Below the pieces are notes generated by a model. That model was not told where the DNA came from and made no database searches. It worked only from the letters and a program-made list of their open reading frames with translations. Positions 1-12,110 of a stretch of DNA of 64,000 bases are shown here, in pieces. The position numbers and the translations under genes are program-made. Within the stretch, counting starts at the first letter, position 1, and each line of letters opens with the position of its first letter. The stretch is taken from the NCBI GenBank assembly GCA_034509755.1, contig CM067549.1:35980001-36044000 (forward strand), given 5' to 3'. The DNA comes from Anisodus tanguticus (lineage: Eukaryota; Streptophyta; Magnoliopsida; Solanales; Solanaceae).

Positions 1-995
1 AAGTATGTTCTGGGAAAATTTGAGACTAATCTGATCAAAGAAATAAGTTTCGACAAAAATTGACAAAAAGGGATTTTTGTGGAGCATTCAGCGAACTACA
101 TTATAGTATTGCAGACCACACTGTGGAGCACAAAATTTATCAAAAAATTTGACACTTTTGGGCAATTCTTCGGTCCATTCTGTGTACAATTCTGCAAACT
201 GCATAAGGTTCTGCAAGTCGCAGAATATACCACAAAATGGAGGCGGTGGCTGACTTTTTGAGATATTTATTTAGTGGCTTCATCTATTTTCACCATTTTC
301 TCGAACAAACCAAACCTAAACACCTACAAGCTCTCTCTAAAATATTTATATGGTTCCTAAGTAATTACAAAGCCAAACCAACTACTTCCTTCATTAAAAG
401 TATCGATGATGATGAGAGAGTCTCTTGAGTGAAGTTGTTTTTTAAGTTGTGGGATGCCTCAAGGAGATGAAGCATTGGATTGATTTTGAAGTTGTGAAGC
501 TTGAGGAGAATTTATTTCATTATTTCCTGTTATGGTTAGCATGTGAAATAGTAAATGAAATTTACGCATATAAGGTGTTTGACAGAATGTGTGAATGAAT
601 TTTCTTATAAGTTAAGAATTTGAGATTGATACAAATTCTTTGTATAAAGTAGATAATTGTTCGTAGAACGTGTCAAAGCTCATGGAGTGTAGATAGCTTC
701 ATCGATAAGGTATGTAAGGCTTATCCTTTTCCTTCTTTTGGCATGACCCGTATGTAAACGAACGTAAATGAATATCCGTCCAAAGTCACTCTACTCTTAA
801 GAGCTAGGAATGTCAGTGTTTTTCATTCTATTAAAGAAGTTCATTGATTCATGTATATCTTTTCTTATTAGCTCATAACAAAAGGAACATTGATGAACAT
901 AGTTATATAATGATGGTCGGAGGATAACGACCATAGGCTCGACTCTATTCAGGGTGTCCATTGAGGTCTGTCTTACATTACACACACACACACAC

Positions 996-1026
<31 letters not shown>

Positions 1027-1740
1027 TCTATTTTACCAAACCGTGCCGCGCTATAATCAGGTGGGCAGGCTCTTATATGTGCATACCACTGATCAATTGG
1101 GCAGATATCAACGCATCCATATGGCCGAGCAGTTTATTATGATCTCAGCCCCACAGAGGGATTTTACATGATACTATATGGCACCATAGAGTGACCCGAT
1201 TTTACTTAAATTCATATATTTATGGTTATGTCAGTAGTAATCCCTCAGCGGCCTTTCTCCGAGTTTCAGGTTGAATCTATATCCTTTTCTCTAGTATTAC
1301 ATTTTATGTTTACTTGCTTTACCGGCCTTACATATTTAGTATATCTTTTGTACTAATGTCCCCTTCCGGAGCGCTTCATTTGATACCCGCATGTACATAT
1401 AGAGATATAAATGATCTATCACAGTAGGTGTCCCAACTCAACTAAAGGTTGTCATATTTCTTTCCTCCAGAGTTATCTAGTGAGTTCATAGGTATGGTTG
1501 TTGAAAATATATGTACATACCTGGGTATGGCGGGGACCTGTCCTATCTAGATGTTGTTGATATACTCTCTAGAGGCTTGTAGACAGTCATCATGTAAACA
1601 TAAGTCTTGTGTGGCCTTGTCGGCCTTTCTATTTGACTGTTGTGTTTCTGATACCTTGTCGGCCTTGCTAAATAAACATATAGATGTTGGGAATTTTCTG
1701 CGTACAAGTGGTTATGTCATCTAATTATGTAATCATTTGA
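1..1740 (+). repeat. 5' LTR (partial) of chromovirus E1
   Basis: This stretch is a diverged direct repeat of 7463-9588: the start of the window corresponds to about position 7566, and homology then runs through the (TA)n tract and the 'TATGTAATCATTTG' segment near 1725. The window edge removes roughly the first 100 bp of the LTR. At 1740 homology stops abruptly and antisense LTR-B sequence starts, so the last ~110 bp of the LTR, the primer-binding site and the start of gag are missing. LTRs carry promoter and polyadenylation signals; none here looks intact. Orientation is plus, matching the gag and chromodomain relics downstream. Confidence 0.85.
980..1023. repeat. (CA)n(TA)n microsatellite inside LTR
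   Basis: About eight CA units are followed by about thirteen TA units. The paralogous LTRs carry TA tracts at the same relative position (8725-8755, 38378-38394), so the array is an inherited, length-variable part of this LTR family. Confidence 0.9.
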
Positions 1741-2775
1741 TGTATGTAAGGAGGGGTAAGTGAGGGTAAGAGGGTAGGGTCTTGGTTGTTTCGGGTCGAC
1801 CCGAAATTGGGACACAAAGTGGGGTTCTCGGGTGGGGTTTTACTACCGGGAAATGGGGTGTTCGGTGGCTGTTTCAGGTAGTTATATGGGGCATTGCATC
1901 AAGACATTTTATGGGGCTGTTGCGGGTGTGTTTAGGGTCAGGATGATGTTTGGGACTTGGTGGTTTGGTGGTGGCATGGCTGTAGAAATGAACAGAAATA
2001 GTGAGATCTCGGTAGGGTTGGTTTTAGTGGACTGTTTGTGGTTGTCGGGTGGGACAGTTCGATACGTGTGGGTTCGGGTAGTGACTCTTGTAGTGAAGAT
2101 TAGGGAAGTGTTTTGGGATGTGGTGGTGAAATGAACAAAGTGGTTTGAGTGAGGGATGAACAAAGAATGCAAGAAGCAATTCTGAGTATAAACTAAGTCA
2201 CAATCGGTCGATATAAGGCTATTGGATAGAGACACAAGATTTATTGCTCGTGTCGACACCATGTATATTGTGGTCAATTAGACAAGGATTAGATTGAGGT
2301 TTGCTGACTACAATGCTCAATACTAACCAAGTGAGGATGACTAGAACCTTAGAAAGTAACAAGATAAAAAACGATCCTCTCAGAGGACCAACTAAGAATT
2401 ACAACCTCGGGTTAAAACACTTAGCAAAGTGAGTAAAAACAAAAGTTTTATATATCAACAACAACTGAATATTACAATATCCTAAAGGTCCTATTTATAG
2501 TAGCAAAAGGGACCATTCTAGAAGGGAAGTACAAGGGACACAAACACAAGCCATTCGGCCAAGGTGGGAACGTGGGAGGGGAAGGAATCTTTGGCCGAGG
2601 GGAATGAATACCGATCTCCCATGTTCTCTAGAACCTTTCTTGGTGGCTTCCACATATGAACTAGTTAACTCTTAAATGAACTTCTTGGAGAGTGTTGAGA
2701 TTCATCTCCCCTTGGCATGCATCTTTGGCCGATCAGTTATTGGAGTGGTTCACCCAATTGTGATTGAGCGTGGTA
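1741..2775 (-). mobile_element. Antisense LTR-B fragment inserted in E1
   Basis: Reverse-complemented, this begins with the LTR-B 3' end (CCTTACATACA), passes through the C-rich, G-poor tail typical of LTR-B and a TATA box (TATTTATA at 2492-2499 on the plus strand), and fades near 2775 inside sequence matching about 19840-20340. It is a partial LTR: its 5' end is missing. It replaces the end of the E1 LTR, the PBS and part of gag. Open frames here (for example 1832-2134 + and 1909-2277 -) follow from the skewed base composition and are not genes. Confidence 0.75.
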
Positions 2776-3362
2776 GACCAGGGGTCTACCACTTTACATC
2801 CCAGGGAACTCATTGACCAGGGACAGTTGATGTTTGGAAGGTCTAACTCAACTGGAGCATTGGAAAGAATTAAGAGGCCTAATGTGGTTGGTGATTATCG
2901 AGATGGAAAGAATGAGGAAAGATTTTGGATACATGATCATCATAGAAGATATTTCCGATAGATCAGGTACGATCAGAGTTCTCAGGTAAGACCGAAGATG
3001 GGTCACAACCCTTGATATTTCAGGGTCAAAATAGGAATGGTTCAAACCGAGTGAGGCGGTCTATGCTATGTTGTAAGATGTATGGACAGATGCCTGTTGG
3101 GCCTTGTCATAAGAAATTAGGAGGTTGTTATTGGTGTGGTAATATAGGACATAAGATACGAGAGTGTCTAAGGTTGGCCTACATGAGGAAAGTGGAGAGC
3201 GAGGGTGTAGCCTCGAGTTCTGATGTTACCCGAGTAGAGCAGACGAGCGCATGTATTCCATTGATTTTCTTATTTATTTACCTACATTCTGCATGTACAA
3301 GTATGGATTTGTTTTATACTCTAGGAGAGAGACACCATTTTAGAATTCAATTTTCTGAATGA
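2776..3362 (+). pseudogene. gag: E1 gag remnant with CCHC zinc knuckle
   Basis: The frame 3012-3362 (116 codons) carries a clean retroviral-type zinc knuckle at residues 39-52 (CYWCGNIGHKIREC, spacing C-x2-C-x4-H-x4-C; nucleotides 3126-3167). Such knuckles bind genomic RNA in Gag. Upstream, 2764-2961 encodes a short Gln/Arg/Asn-rich stretch that could be the gag region before the knuckle. The capsid part is absent, lost with the LTR-B fragment junction. The frame after the knuckle runs into unrelated hydrophobic residues, so this is a relic. Confidence 0.7.
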
Positions 3363-5930
3363 CCCGAGGTATGTTATTCCGAGGAGAGAGAGTCATGGAT
3401 GTAATGATAACAACTGAATAGAAACTTCTAGTCCAATGGATAGTTAAAGTCACATATGCATATTGTACATGGAAAGGATATGGAGCACCCAACCCGACCT
3501 AGTGTCGAAATGTGGGGCATGTTTTCGAACGACTATACTAGATAGACTCCCAATTCGTGATAATATATCATTTGATGATTTTATGAAAATCCCAGGTTTG
3601 GGGTAAGAAATGTCAAGCTAAAATTTGACTGAAAGAAAATATAAAGGAAAGGGATCGTTGGGAAGGTTGAAATGTCATGAGAATTCTCATATATATACTT
3701 GTATATTGGGAGAGAGTAAAACCCCACTGACTTAGTGAGTGAATAGTTAATATGATTCTTCTTTTCGAATAATTATGTTAGGCCGATCCCGAATTTGTGA
3801 GGTTACGTTACTCTAATGACTTTATGAAAACCCAAGACTTGTAAGCAGAGGGGTGAGCCAAAGATAAGTGTGAAAGTGGGATGTAGAGTGTCATTGAAAG
3901 GCTTAAAAGAGGACTCTGAGAATTCACCCATTTCGCGATGACTTTCATCGACATAAACATGAAAGTGTTTTATGAATATGCGACTCGAATAGTCACACCT
4001 TGCTTAGGAGGTTGGGACTGACTCCAGGAGATCATTAACGAGGATGAATTACCTCAATTGAGTCGTATTGAGATTCACTATAGATATGTTAAAGGAATAA
4101 TGCGCTGGATGATGCACCCCGAATAGTAATCCTAAGTCGTGCATGAGGGTTAGTTTGCCATGGTAATAAAAGGTGGTATAATCCTCTCATTTAGTCATAA
4201 AAAAAATTATGTCGTTTTTGGTTGGATGTTACATACCGTGATGTTATTAATCCCGGGGCATGCTATGGGTAATGAATTGACAAGACATTTGAACTTATTA
4301 GGCAACATTATATAATTCTAGATACCCTCCTCCCTTGATAAGAATGTCTTGCGAGAGACAAGTGATGTGGGAAATCTCAGAATAATTAAAATAGTTTGGA
4401 GAATTCACCAGATGGGTAATTAGAATGAAAGAGATGGCGTGATGGAGTGTTGAGACAAAAATATACATGCTAATGATAGACATACAGATCTTTGTAGAAA
4501 GAATAAGAGTAGACGAGGCTATCGTTATATAAGATTCGAGAAAGTGTGGTTATGTCAAAATAATATAAGAACCCCCCATGAGGAGGGAGTGATGAGGATC
4601 CTTCAACTAAGGGGTGTCAGACCTTCGAGGTTGGAAAAGTTTGTATGAGATATATATATAAAAAAATAGGAAATCCTCTCTAGATAACCTGGAATGGAAA
4701 AGTGTGAGTAAAACGATTAGATATTTGGTTGGTAGAAGAACCGATTGAGCAAGACAAAGAGAATTGGAAGTTGAATCTTATAACACAATAAATTGGTCAA
4801 AATCATGTGACGACTCTCAAGAGTTATGTAAATGCAGGTAATGGTGAGTAAAATCTTGAAATACACATACAAAGACACGAGAGAAGGGGGCCTAATGAGC
4901 CTAAGAATGTCAAGTAGACATTGTAAAAGTATGCCAAGGGATAATGAACGGATAGAAAATATAAAATGTTGAGCCAATAAAGATATTTGTGAGTGTCCTT
5001 GAATTGACTAAAGGTTCTATGAGATAAATGAAGTAACGGGTCTACATTTCAATGTCATTAATGAAATCTGTTCCCAAGTGCCATTGATGGAAAGTTTTAG
5101 CCATGAGGCAAGTGAAGGAGTTTGTATTTAAGTACGACGATCACATTTTGATATAGTCGAGCAACTCTATGTAGTGTCAAACCTCCAAAATTTAGTTTGC
5201 ACCACATAAGAGAATAAGTTAATGACTTGTTCCTTACAAAATAATTACCATAAAAAATAAGTAACGGCAGTGATGTTTGAGATTACACATATATACCAGG
5301 ACATTTCAGAATGAATGACGGCGAATAAATGGGAAATTGTTAAAAGAAGTAACGAAAGAAAATCACTTATAGCCACGAGTAATGAGAAAGTAAGAGAAGA
5401 TTTTTTTTAACTCCTGAATGAGAATTTGATGAAATCATACATGGATTATTCACGGCTAAGGCATTACAACCATAAGGATTCTAATACATTGTGGGTGAAA
5501 CGAGGATAAATTTATGAAAGGAGTGATGGCTTAAGAATTCTAAAGGTTTCACGTATGGATAGTCATATATCTTTGGAAATTAATTAGTATTGTAACCTGT
5601 ACAACTAGTCATCTACCCACAAGAGAGTTGAGTAGTACGGAGCATGTTAGCTGATCATGTGAAAGCCTAACTAATGAACTTAGAAGATGGTACTCTTCAT
5701 CTTCAGAACTCAATAGAGTCATCCCTCATATGGAAAGATAAGGAACATCAAGATAAAAATCCCACTTTTTGGGAAATCGGAGAAGATATTTAACAAATAA
5801 GAACTGCAACCCTTAAACTTAATGGAAGAAGCCTCAAGTACTATGGTTAATTATTTATTCCCAATGTAACAAAACTAAGGAGAGAATATTACAATAGAGA
5901 TCCCCTAAGCGCAATACAAGTACCCATAGA
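3363..5930 (+). other. Decayed E1 pol region, no domain assignable
   Basis: No frame longer than about 90 codons survives. The plus strand is purine-rich, as in the sense strand of the neighbouring gypsy relics, and the segment lies where protease, RT and RNase H would sit between gag and integrase. I could not align any single motif securely. No host gene is visible. Confidence 0.5.
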
Positions 5931-6860
5931 GGATGTACAAAGATGTATCAAGGTGATTAATGAAGGTATAAATTGAACAACATGAAAAAGGAACCTTATA
6001 GAGGTTGTGTCCAATGTAATAATTATCAGCAAGAATGTATTGAGCACTAGAAGTTAGTGAGTGGATAGAAGACATTAAGGATCCATGAAATTGGGAGATA
6101 ATTAGTATGTATTTTACTAAGGATTTATCTTGCCTTTATCATGAATTGATTTGTCCGAGTAATTGCTAGTAGGCCGAATACCCGACTCATTTCTTGCCGA
6201 CCATAACAATCTATATAACTAAGGACGATGCGAGATTGCACGATTAAGAAAATGGTGCACCTTCATGGTATCAGAAGATCATTCGAAAATAGTGCTTGGG
6301 CACTCCGGTTCCTACCCTAAAAAAGATATAAAAATCAAACTTATGATCCAGACGTTCGAGAGCATGTTATGAAATTGCATAGTGGGTCCTAAAGGAAGTT
6401 GGGTTGACTACCTCTACCCTAGAAAGTTACATGCCACAATGACTATCATGTTAAGAATCAGAATGATACCCTATGAAGATTTGAAGTAGTAAAAAGGTAG
6501 AACTCATATCGGACGATTAGAAGTATGTAAACCAAAGTTACTGAGATCTAATTTAAAGTAATAAGTTATAAAGCAAATAATGCCTCGCAGTAAGAAGTAT
6601 TGACTACCTGGGATCATTGGTATGTTGTGTTCAGATGGATAACATCAGGACTTAGAATTCCAAGTCGATGATTTATGAGAGTATCGCCTATGAAAGGCAT
6701 GATAACAATTAGAAAGAGAGGCAAGCTTAGCCCTAAATGAATTGGATTGTGTGATATTATTCGAAGATATGACCAGGTCACCTATAAGCTAGTATTACCC
6801 CCCAGAACATGGATCGATTTATTCACTATTTGATATGTCAACGCTTGGGAGTGCATGAGA
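5931..6860 (+). pseudogene. pol: E1 integrase remnant
   Basis: Frame-hopping translation gives a recognisable order of integrase pieces. At 5940-6060 there is the zinc-binding region (KMYQGD, NNMKKE, then CVQCNNYQQE, where the second Cys of the usual CPNC is Tyr). Near 6370-6420 comes GPKGSWVDYL, matching the ...KGNWDDHL... stretch after the catalytic core. At 6770-6840 VTYKLVLPP matches the C-terminal GPY/F-like module. Stops and frameshifts interrupt all of it, so no enzyme can be made. Confidence 0.65.
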
Positions 6861-6934
6861 CATTCCCCCCATGATACCCTTTTATAGTATATTCATATTA
6901 CAAAGAACTCGTTGCACAAAGAAATCTCAGTTGC

Positions 6935-7072
6935 TATCTTAGATTACTAAATCCAGAAGTTTCAGGCCAAAGGAATAGCCTCTATTACAACATTGGAGAA
7001 GGTAATGAGGTGAAAAACATGACATGGGAGACTGAGGAAGACATGAAGTCCATATATCCTCATTTGTTTTAA
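6935..7072 (+). pseudogene. pol: E1 chromodomain remnant and pol stop
   Basis: Fragments AILDY...IQKFQAKGIASIT, then NMTWETEEDMKSIYPHLF and TAA (7070-7072), match the chromodomain that ends the integrase of plant chromoviruses and is thought to steer integration into heterochromatin. One frameshift separates the two halves. The stop lies about 390 bp before the polypurine tract. The presence of this domain places E1 among chromoviruses, probably Tekay-like. Confidence 0.7.
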
Positions 7073-7450
7073 ATAAGAAGTTTACGTTAACATTTGTGTG
7101 ATACGATTTCTCCCATTCCTATCTTATTAAAAGAAACGTATCTTCTATTCCTTGAATAGGTGATGTTCTTGATACAAATATTATGAATGCAGCTCCAACT
7201 ACATGACTTTACAGTTGAGGTGAGTTATGACTAACCTTCTTTATTAGTCGATAGATAGACGGTCGTGTGAGGCCAAGTTGTCTTATTATGATGGTGTGCG
7301 TCCTTGTATGGCATTGGATTTGTCTTCTGGTTGCCTGACAGTTTTTGGATAGTCTTGTTTACAGAGGAGTCTCTGCTAAAAATTTTAAAGAATTCTAAGA
7401 GTTAGAATTTTTGGGTTATGCTACCTCTACATTCGAGGATGAATGTTCCT

Positions 7451-7462
7451 AAGGGGGAAGGA
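7451..7462 (+). promoter_or_regulatory. Polypurine tract of E1
   Basis: AAGGGGGAAGGA lies immediately before the second LTR copy, in the conserved context 'GAGGATGAATGTTCC' shared with other elements here. It would prime plus-strand DNA synthesis. Confidence 0.8.
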
Positions 7463-7657
7463 TAATACACCCCCTACTTTGTACGTAATTTCCATTATAA
7501 GTTATCCGATATAGGTTCGGAGAGGGTGAGATCCCTATAGAAGGTTAATAATGGTTTGTTGGAGTATTAATTAAGTTTTGGGAAACATTAACACTGATCA
7601 GGTCAAAGGAAATATGTTTCGACAAAAATTGACAAAAAAAGATTTTGTGGAGCATTC

Positions 7658-7800
7658 TGCGGACTACAGAATAGGACTACGGACCGCACTGTGGAGCACA
7701 AAATTTATCAGAAATTTTGAACTTTATGGGCAATTCCGTGGACCATTCTATGGACCGCAGAAGGGTTCTGTGGGCCGCAGAACATGCTGCAGAATAGAGG
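7658..7800 (+). repeat. Palindrome cluster in E1 3' LTR
   Basis: Several imperfect inverted repeats built on TTCTGCGG.CCGCAGAA occur within about 140 bp (for example ATTCTGCGGACTACAG, TGGACCGCAGAA, TTCTGTGGGCCGCAGAA). The cluster sits just upstream of a TATA-like sequence. The copy in the 5' LTR is more decayed. Confidence 0.65.
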
Positions 7801-8723
7801 CGGTGGATGATGTTTTGAGCTATTTATTCAGTGGCTTCGTATTTTTTTCACCATTTGCTCGACTAAACCAATCCTAAAAACCTCTAATCTCTCTATGAAA
7901 TAGTTCTCCATGGTTCCTGAGTTATTAAAATGCCAAACCATCTATTTCATTAAAATTATGGAACATGATGAGAGAGTCTCTTGAGTAAGGTTGTTGCTAA
8001 GTTGTGGGTTGTCTCAAGATTGAAGGTTATTGTTTTACATCCTCATAACTCTTGAAGGTATTTTCTCCCTCCCTATTATGGATTTGGACATGTTTATGTC
8101 TTGGATAAGTGTATGGAATGAAAGGATATAAGATAACAATTGTGTGAGTTGTAAGACTGGTTCAAATACTATTATGTTGTGTTGTGTGGCTGCTTGTGTG
8201 AAGTTATGAGTAAGAGATAAAGTATTGGATTGATGTTGATGTTGTGAAGGTTGAGGAGAATTTATCATATTGTATCATGTATAGGTTAGAATGGGAAAGA
8301 GTATGTGATATTTACACACATAAGGTGTTCGACGAAATGTCTAAATGAATTTCCTTATAAGTTATGAATCTGAGAATGATACAAATTCTTCGTTTACTAT
8401 AGATAATCGTCTGTAGAACGTATGCAAGTTAGTGGAGTGTAGATAGCTTCATTGATAAGGTATGTAAGACTTATCTTTTTCTTTCTTTTGGTATGACCCT
8501 TATGTAAACGAATATCCTTCCAAAGTGACACTACTCTTAAGATCTAGGAATGTCCATGTTTTTCATTCTATTAAAGCAGTTCATTGATTCATGTATATCT
8601 TATCTTATTAGCTCATAACAAAAGGTACATTGATAAATTTAGTAATGACGATGGTCGGAGGGTAACGACCATAGGGCACTCCGACTCTATTCAGGGAGTC
8701 CCTTGAGCTCTATATTGCATTGG

Positions 8724-8724
<1 letters not shown>

Positions 8725-8755
<31 letters not shown>
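8725..8755. repeat. (AT)n microsatellite inside LTR
   Basis: About fifteen AT repeats, at the position equivalent to 997-1023 in the other LTR copy. Confidence 0.9.
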
Positions 8756-8759
<4 letters not shown>

Positions 8760-10056
8760 CTATGTATCTATTTTACCACACCGCCTCGCGCTATAGTCGG
8801 CCGACAAGGCACTTATATATGCACACCACAGATCAGTTGGGCAGATACCACCATGTCCTATATGGCCGGGAAGTTTAGTATGAGATCAGCCCCACAGAGG
8901 GATTTGACATGATACTATATGGTCCCATAGTGTGGCCCGATTTTACTTACATGCATATATTCATGGTTATGTCAGTAGTAAGCCTCAGCGGCCTTTCTTC
9001 GAGTTTTATGTTGAATCTATATCATTTCCTCTAATATTACATTTCTTGTTTACTTGATTTACCCGCCTTACATATTCAGTACATCTTTCGTACTGACGTC
9101 CCCTTCCTGGGCGCTGCATTTCATTCCTGCAAGTACAGATAGAGATACAAATGATCCCTCACAGTAGGTATCGCATCCCAGCTGAAGGTTGTTACGTTCC
9201 TTTCCTACGAAGTAGTTACTGAGTTAATAGGTATGGTTGTTGCATATGTATGTACATAGATAGGTATGGCGGGGTGCTGTACCTACTAGATGTTATTGAT
9301 ATACTCTCTAGAGGCTTGTTGACAGTCGTCATGTAAACAAAAGTCTTGTGTGGCCTTGTCGGTCTTTCTAGTTGACCATTGTGTTTGTTTCAGCCTTGTC
9401 GGCCTTGTTGTACTAAATATATAGATGTTGGGCCTTTTCTGCGTGTAAGTGGTTGTGTCATCTAGTTATGTAATCATTTGTCCAAGGCCATGTTGGCCCA
9501 TGTGTTTTTAGCATGCTACAGGTTTCACGACTGATACGCTCGGGCCTTAGAGCAGCCGACCACCTTCCCTTAAGGTTAGGGTGTGACAATCGTAGTGATA
9601 CATATGAATACAATTATTTGAAATGTGATTGAGTTTAATAATACATAAATAGAATTAACTTGTATCTGAGGTTTTTAAAAAATGAGACATCTCTATGCAT
9701 GTGGAGAAATAATGATTTCATGAATTACCGTGGCATGGAGAATAAAAATAATGCTCCCATAGACAAATAGAAGCCCTACATACTTATAAATGGTCCAACC
9801 CAATGAACTAGTTTGATTTTCAAATGAAGAACACCCTAAACCCTAGCTTGAATTACTGGAGAAGGATTACCTTGGAAATCTTATGTTTTGGTTGGATAAT
9901 TATGTAACTATTAATGAATTAATGTTTGAATTGCTTAGGAATTGTTAGAGCGATCTTGCCTTGATGTGGGAGGATGAGGAGAGGCAAAACAAGCTTTTAG
10001 GGCTTTAGAACAAAGTTGGAATGAGAAAAATGTCATAAAATCGTCCTAAGGGTCGC

Positions 10057-10063
10057 ATTTATA
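10057..10063 (-). promoter_or_regulatory. TATA box of E2 LTR
   Basis: Minus strand reads CCTATAAATGCGACCC. The same sequence is kept in the other LTR (13881-13887). It is the most promoter-like sequence in this LTR. Confidence 0.6.
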
Positions 10064-10086
10064 GGCGTGGAGGAAAGTACCCCTTG

Positions 10087-10205
10087 GCTCGCTGAGAGAG
10101 CTCAAAAGCAATCTCACACTCATTCTGGGCCTCACTAAGAGAGCTCCAGGGCAAGCTCACCCATCATTTTGGGGTCGCTCAGTGAGCTCCCAGCTCAATT
10201 TGGGG
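10087..10205 (-). repeat. GCTCGCTGAGCGAGC-type palindrome array
   Basis: Three to four units about 40 bp apart, each an imperfect odd palindrome (GCTCGCTGAGAGAGCTC, CTCACTAAGAGAGCTC, TCGCTCAGTGAGCTC and a decayed CTGCCGAACGCGC). The array is directly upstream of the TATA box in the direction of LTR transcription. A better conserved array occurs in the partner LTR. Confidence 0.75.
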
Positions 10206-11229
10206 CCTGCCGAACGCGCTTTAGTAAAATAGGCATAACCTTTTGTAAAATGGGCATAACATTTTGTATAGAGATCCGTTTAAGATGGTCCTTATATGGA
10301 TGGAATGGTATTTCAAAGGTCTACGACATTCATGTTTTGAGTTTTTCAAATTACTTATAGATATTCACTCATACTAGCTTTAAGTGAAGGGCTTGTGCAA
10401 ACTCACTTTAAAACATGGTCCGCAGAGCAGCTTTCACCTTTTATAGCTTTCAAATCACTTTCCATATTGCCCATGTCCATTATATCCACATCTTATGGGT
10501 TCAACTTTAGCCTGAAGGTATGGGGTGTTACATTATCTCTCATTTGGGATAATTTGTCCTCAAATGATGGTAGTAGATAGAAGTGGGACTAACTCTTGAA
10601 TTCTACATAAATTTTGATAGAGTTTCTTTTGTAGATAGGACTATTAAAACATTTCTCAAACACGTTCTAGCTAACCATAGCACAACACAATCCTCATAGG
10701 GCATCAAATATGCATGACATTACATAATAGGGTAACAGAAATATAGATGTGACTAACATGAATACTTAACTGACATGAATACGTTTATTGTAACTGTCAT
10801 GAACAACGGTCAGAAATGAACACATGGTTATTGAACTGAATGAATACATTAATACTATATATGGGATTTGGAAAAGAATTCATAGACACGAATGACATGA
10901 GTAATGGAGCATGAGTATCAACGTGACATGATCACATGGATGTAATGAGAATGAAATGGAAGATGAATACTGTATTGATATAAATACATGAATACTTGCT
11001 GACATAGATATACGAGGCTTGAATTGACATGAGATCTGAATACATGAAAGCATAGATATCATAACATGAGATCTAAATACGTGAAAGCATACATATCATA
11101 ACATGAGATCTGAATGCCAAAAACATGAATGTTACAATAAGATATTTGAATGTTGAGCGGAGATGGGAACTAAACACTGAACTGACATGAGGTCTGAGTT
11201 GTTGAGGTAGTTACTTTAGATATTTTCTG

Positions 11230-12110
11230 CTTGTCCATCAATAAGTGCGGATATTTTGACTTCATTTCCTCTTCGATTTTCTCTATAGCCTCTTCCACAT
11301 TTGATTCCGTTTATATCACTCTCACTGGAGCGACTTCCTTAGTCCTTAACTTGCAAACTTGACGTTCAAGAATAGTCACTGGAATTTTTTTGTAACGCAG
11401 GCTATCTTTAATTGCTTTGTTTTCTGTAGGAGAAACTAGAGATGGATCTCCGTGAATTTCGTTAACATGGTCACATAAAATACTAGGTGTAAAATAACCA
11501 CCCTACTGGTAACTCTAGCTGATAAGTCTCTTGACCAATACTTCGCAGGATCCTGAATGGTCCAACATATCGAGGACTAATCTTCCCCTTCTTCCCAATC
11601 TCATAATTCACTTCATAGGTGAAACTTTCAAGAACACCCAATAATCAACATGACTAAACTTAACCTTAAAATCTAAGTCACATGCTCCCAATATATATGT
11701 GAGTGTCAGGATAGATTGCTCTACCTGACCATCCATCCGTCTGAAGATGAATAGCGGTACTAAGATTTACCTTCATACCCAATCCTTTCTGACAGGTCTT
11801 CTAGAGAGTTTTTGTGCACTGGACACCTCGATCTGAAAAAATTGATATTGGAGTCCCATGCAACCTGACGATTTCTTAAATATACAACTTAGCATAATAT
11901 TCTGTTGAATCAACTTTTTCTTGCTGCGAATTTTGGCACTTAGCCACAAAATCGGCTAGATTATTATTCATGTCATTCAACCAATAAACCTCATCAAGGT
12001 CATGATACATTTTCATGGAGCTTGAGTTGGTAGAATATCTAAAACTACACACCTCTGCCATAATCCTCTTTTTGTGTCTATCTACATCTAGGATGCAAAA
12101 TTTTCCCTAG
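11230..12110 (-). pseudogene. pol: E2 integrase and chromodomain remnant
   Basis: Read on the minus strand from 12110 downward. First comes the zinc-binding region (frame 12061-11876: KMYHDLDEVYWLNDM and FVAKCQNSQQEKV; both His and one Cys of HHCC are lost). It runs in frame straight into STEYYAKLYI, then HGTPISIFSDRG, the motif around the second catalytic Asp, and LQTDG near 11745 where the catalytic Glu follows a small insertion. The core between QEKV and STEYYAKLYI, which holds the first catalytic Asp, is deleted. GKKGKISPRYVGPFRIL at about 11510-11600 is the GPY/F module. IPVTILERQVCKLRTKEVA to MKSKYPHLL (11236-11402) is a chromodomain. Confidence 0.8.

Larger units (their letters stand above)
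7463..9588 (+). repeat. 3' LTR of chromovirus E1
   Basis: The LTR starts TAATACACCCC (family consensus TGTTACACCC, so the terminal G is mutated) after the polypurine tract and ends GGGTGTGACA at 9588, about 2.13 kb. It is the partner of 1-1740. Contents in order: a cluster of TTCTGCGG/CCGCAGAA palindromes (7658-7800), a TATA-like TATTTATTCAG near 7822, a TA microsatellite (8725-8755) and the G-rich 'GGTATGGCGGGG' block near 9262 that recurs, inverted, in the minus-strand LTRs of E3, E5 and E11. Confidence 0.88.
9589..10532 (-). repeat. 3' LTR of minus-strand chromovirus E2
   Basis: Direct repeat of about 13525-14201 (shared blocks include 'AGAAGGATTAC' with 'TTGGAAATC', and 'CTTGTGCAAACTCACTT'). 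In minus orientation the LTR starts TGTAACACCCC at 10532, after the block 'CATCATTTGAGGACAAATT' that matches the pre-LTR sequence of other gypsy elements. The end of the LTR abuts the E1 3' LTR at 9588, so E1 probably inserted into it. A TATA box and a palindrome array lie inside. Confidence 0.78.

Noticed and set aside
1832..2277. Overlapping frames of 100 codons (+) and 122 codons (-) as genes
   Set aside because: They lie in the inverted, base-skewed tail of LTR-B. The same sequence in other LTR-B copies is broken, and the products are low-complexity Pro/Thr- or Gly/Val-rich.
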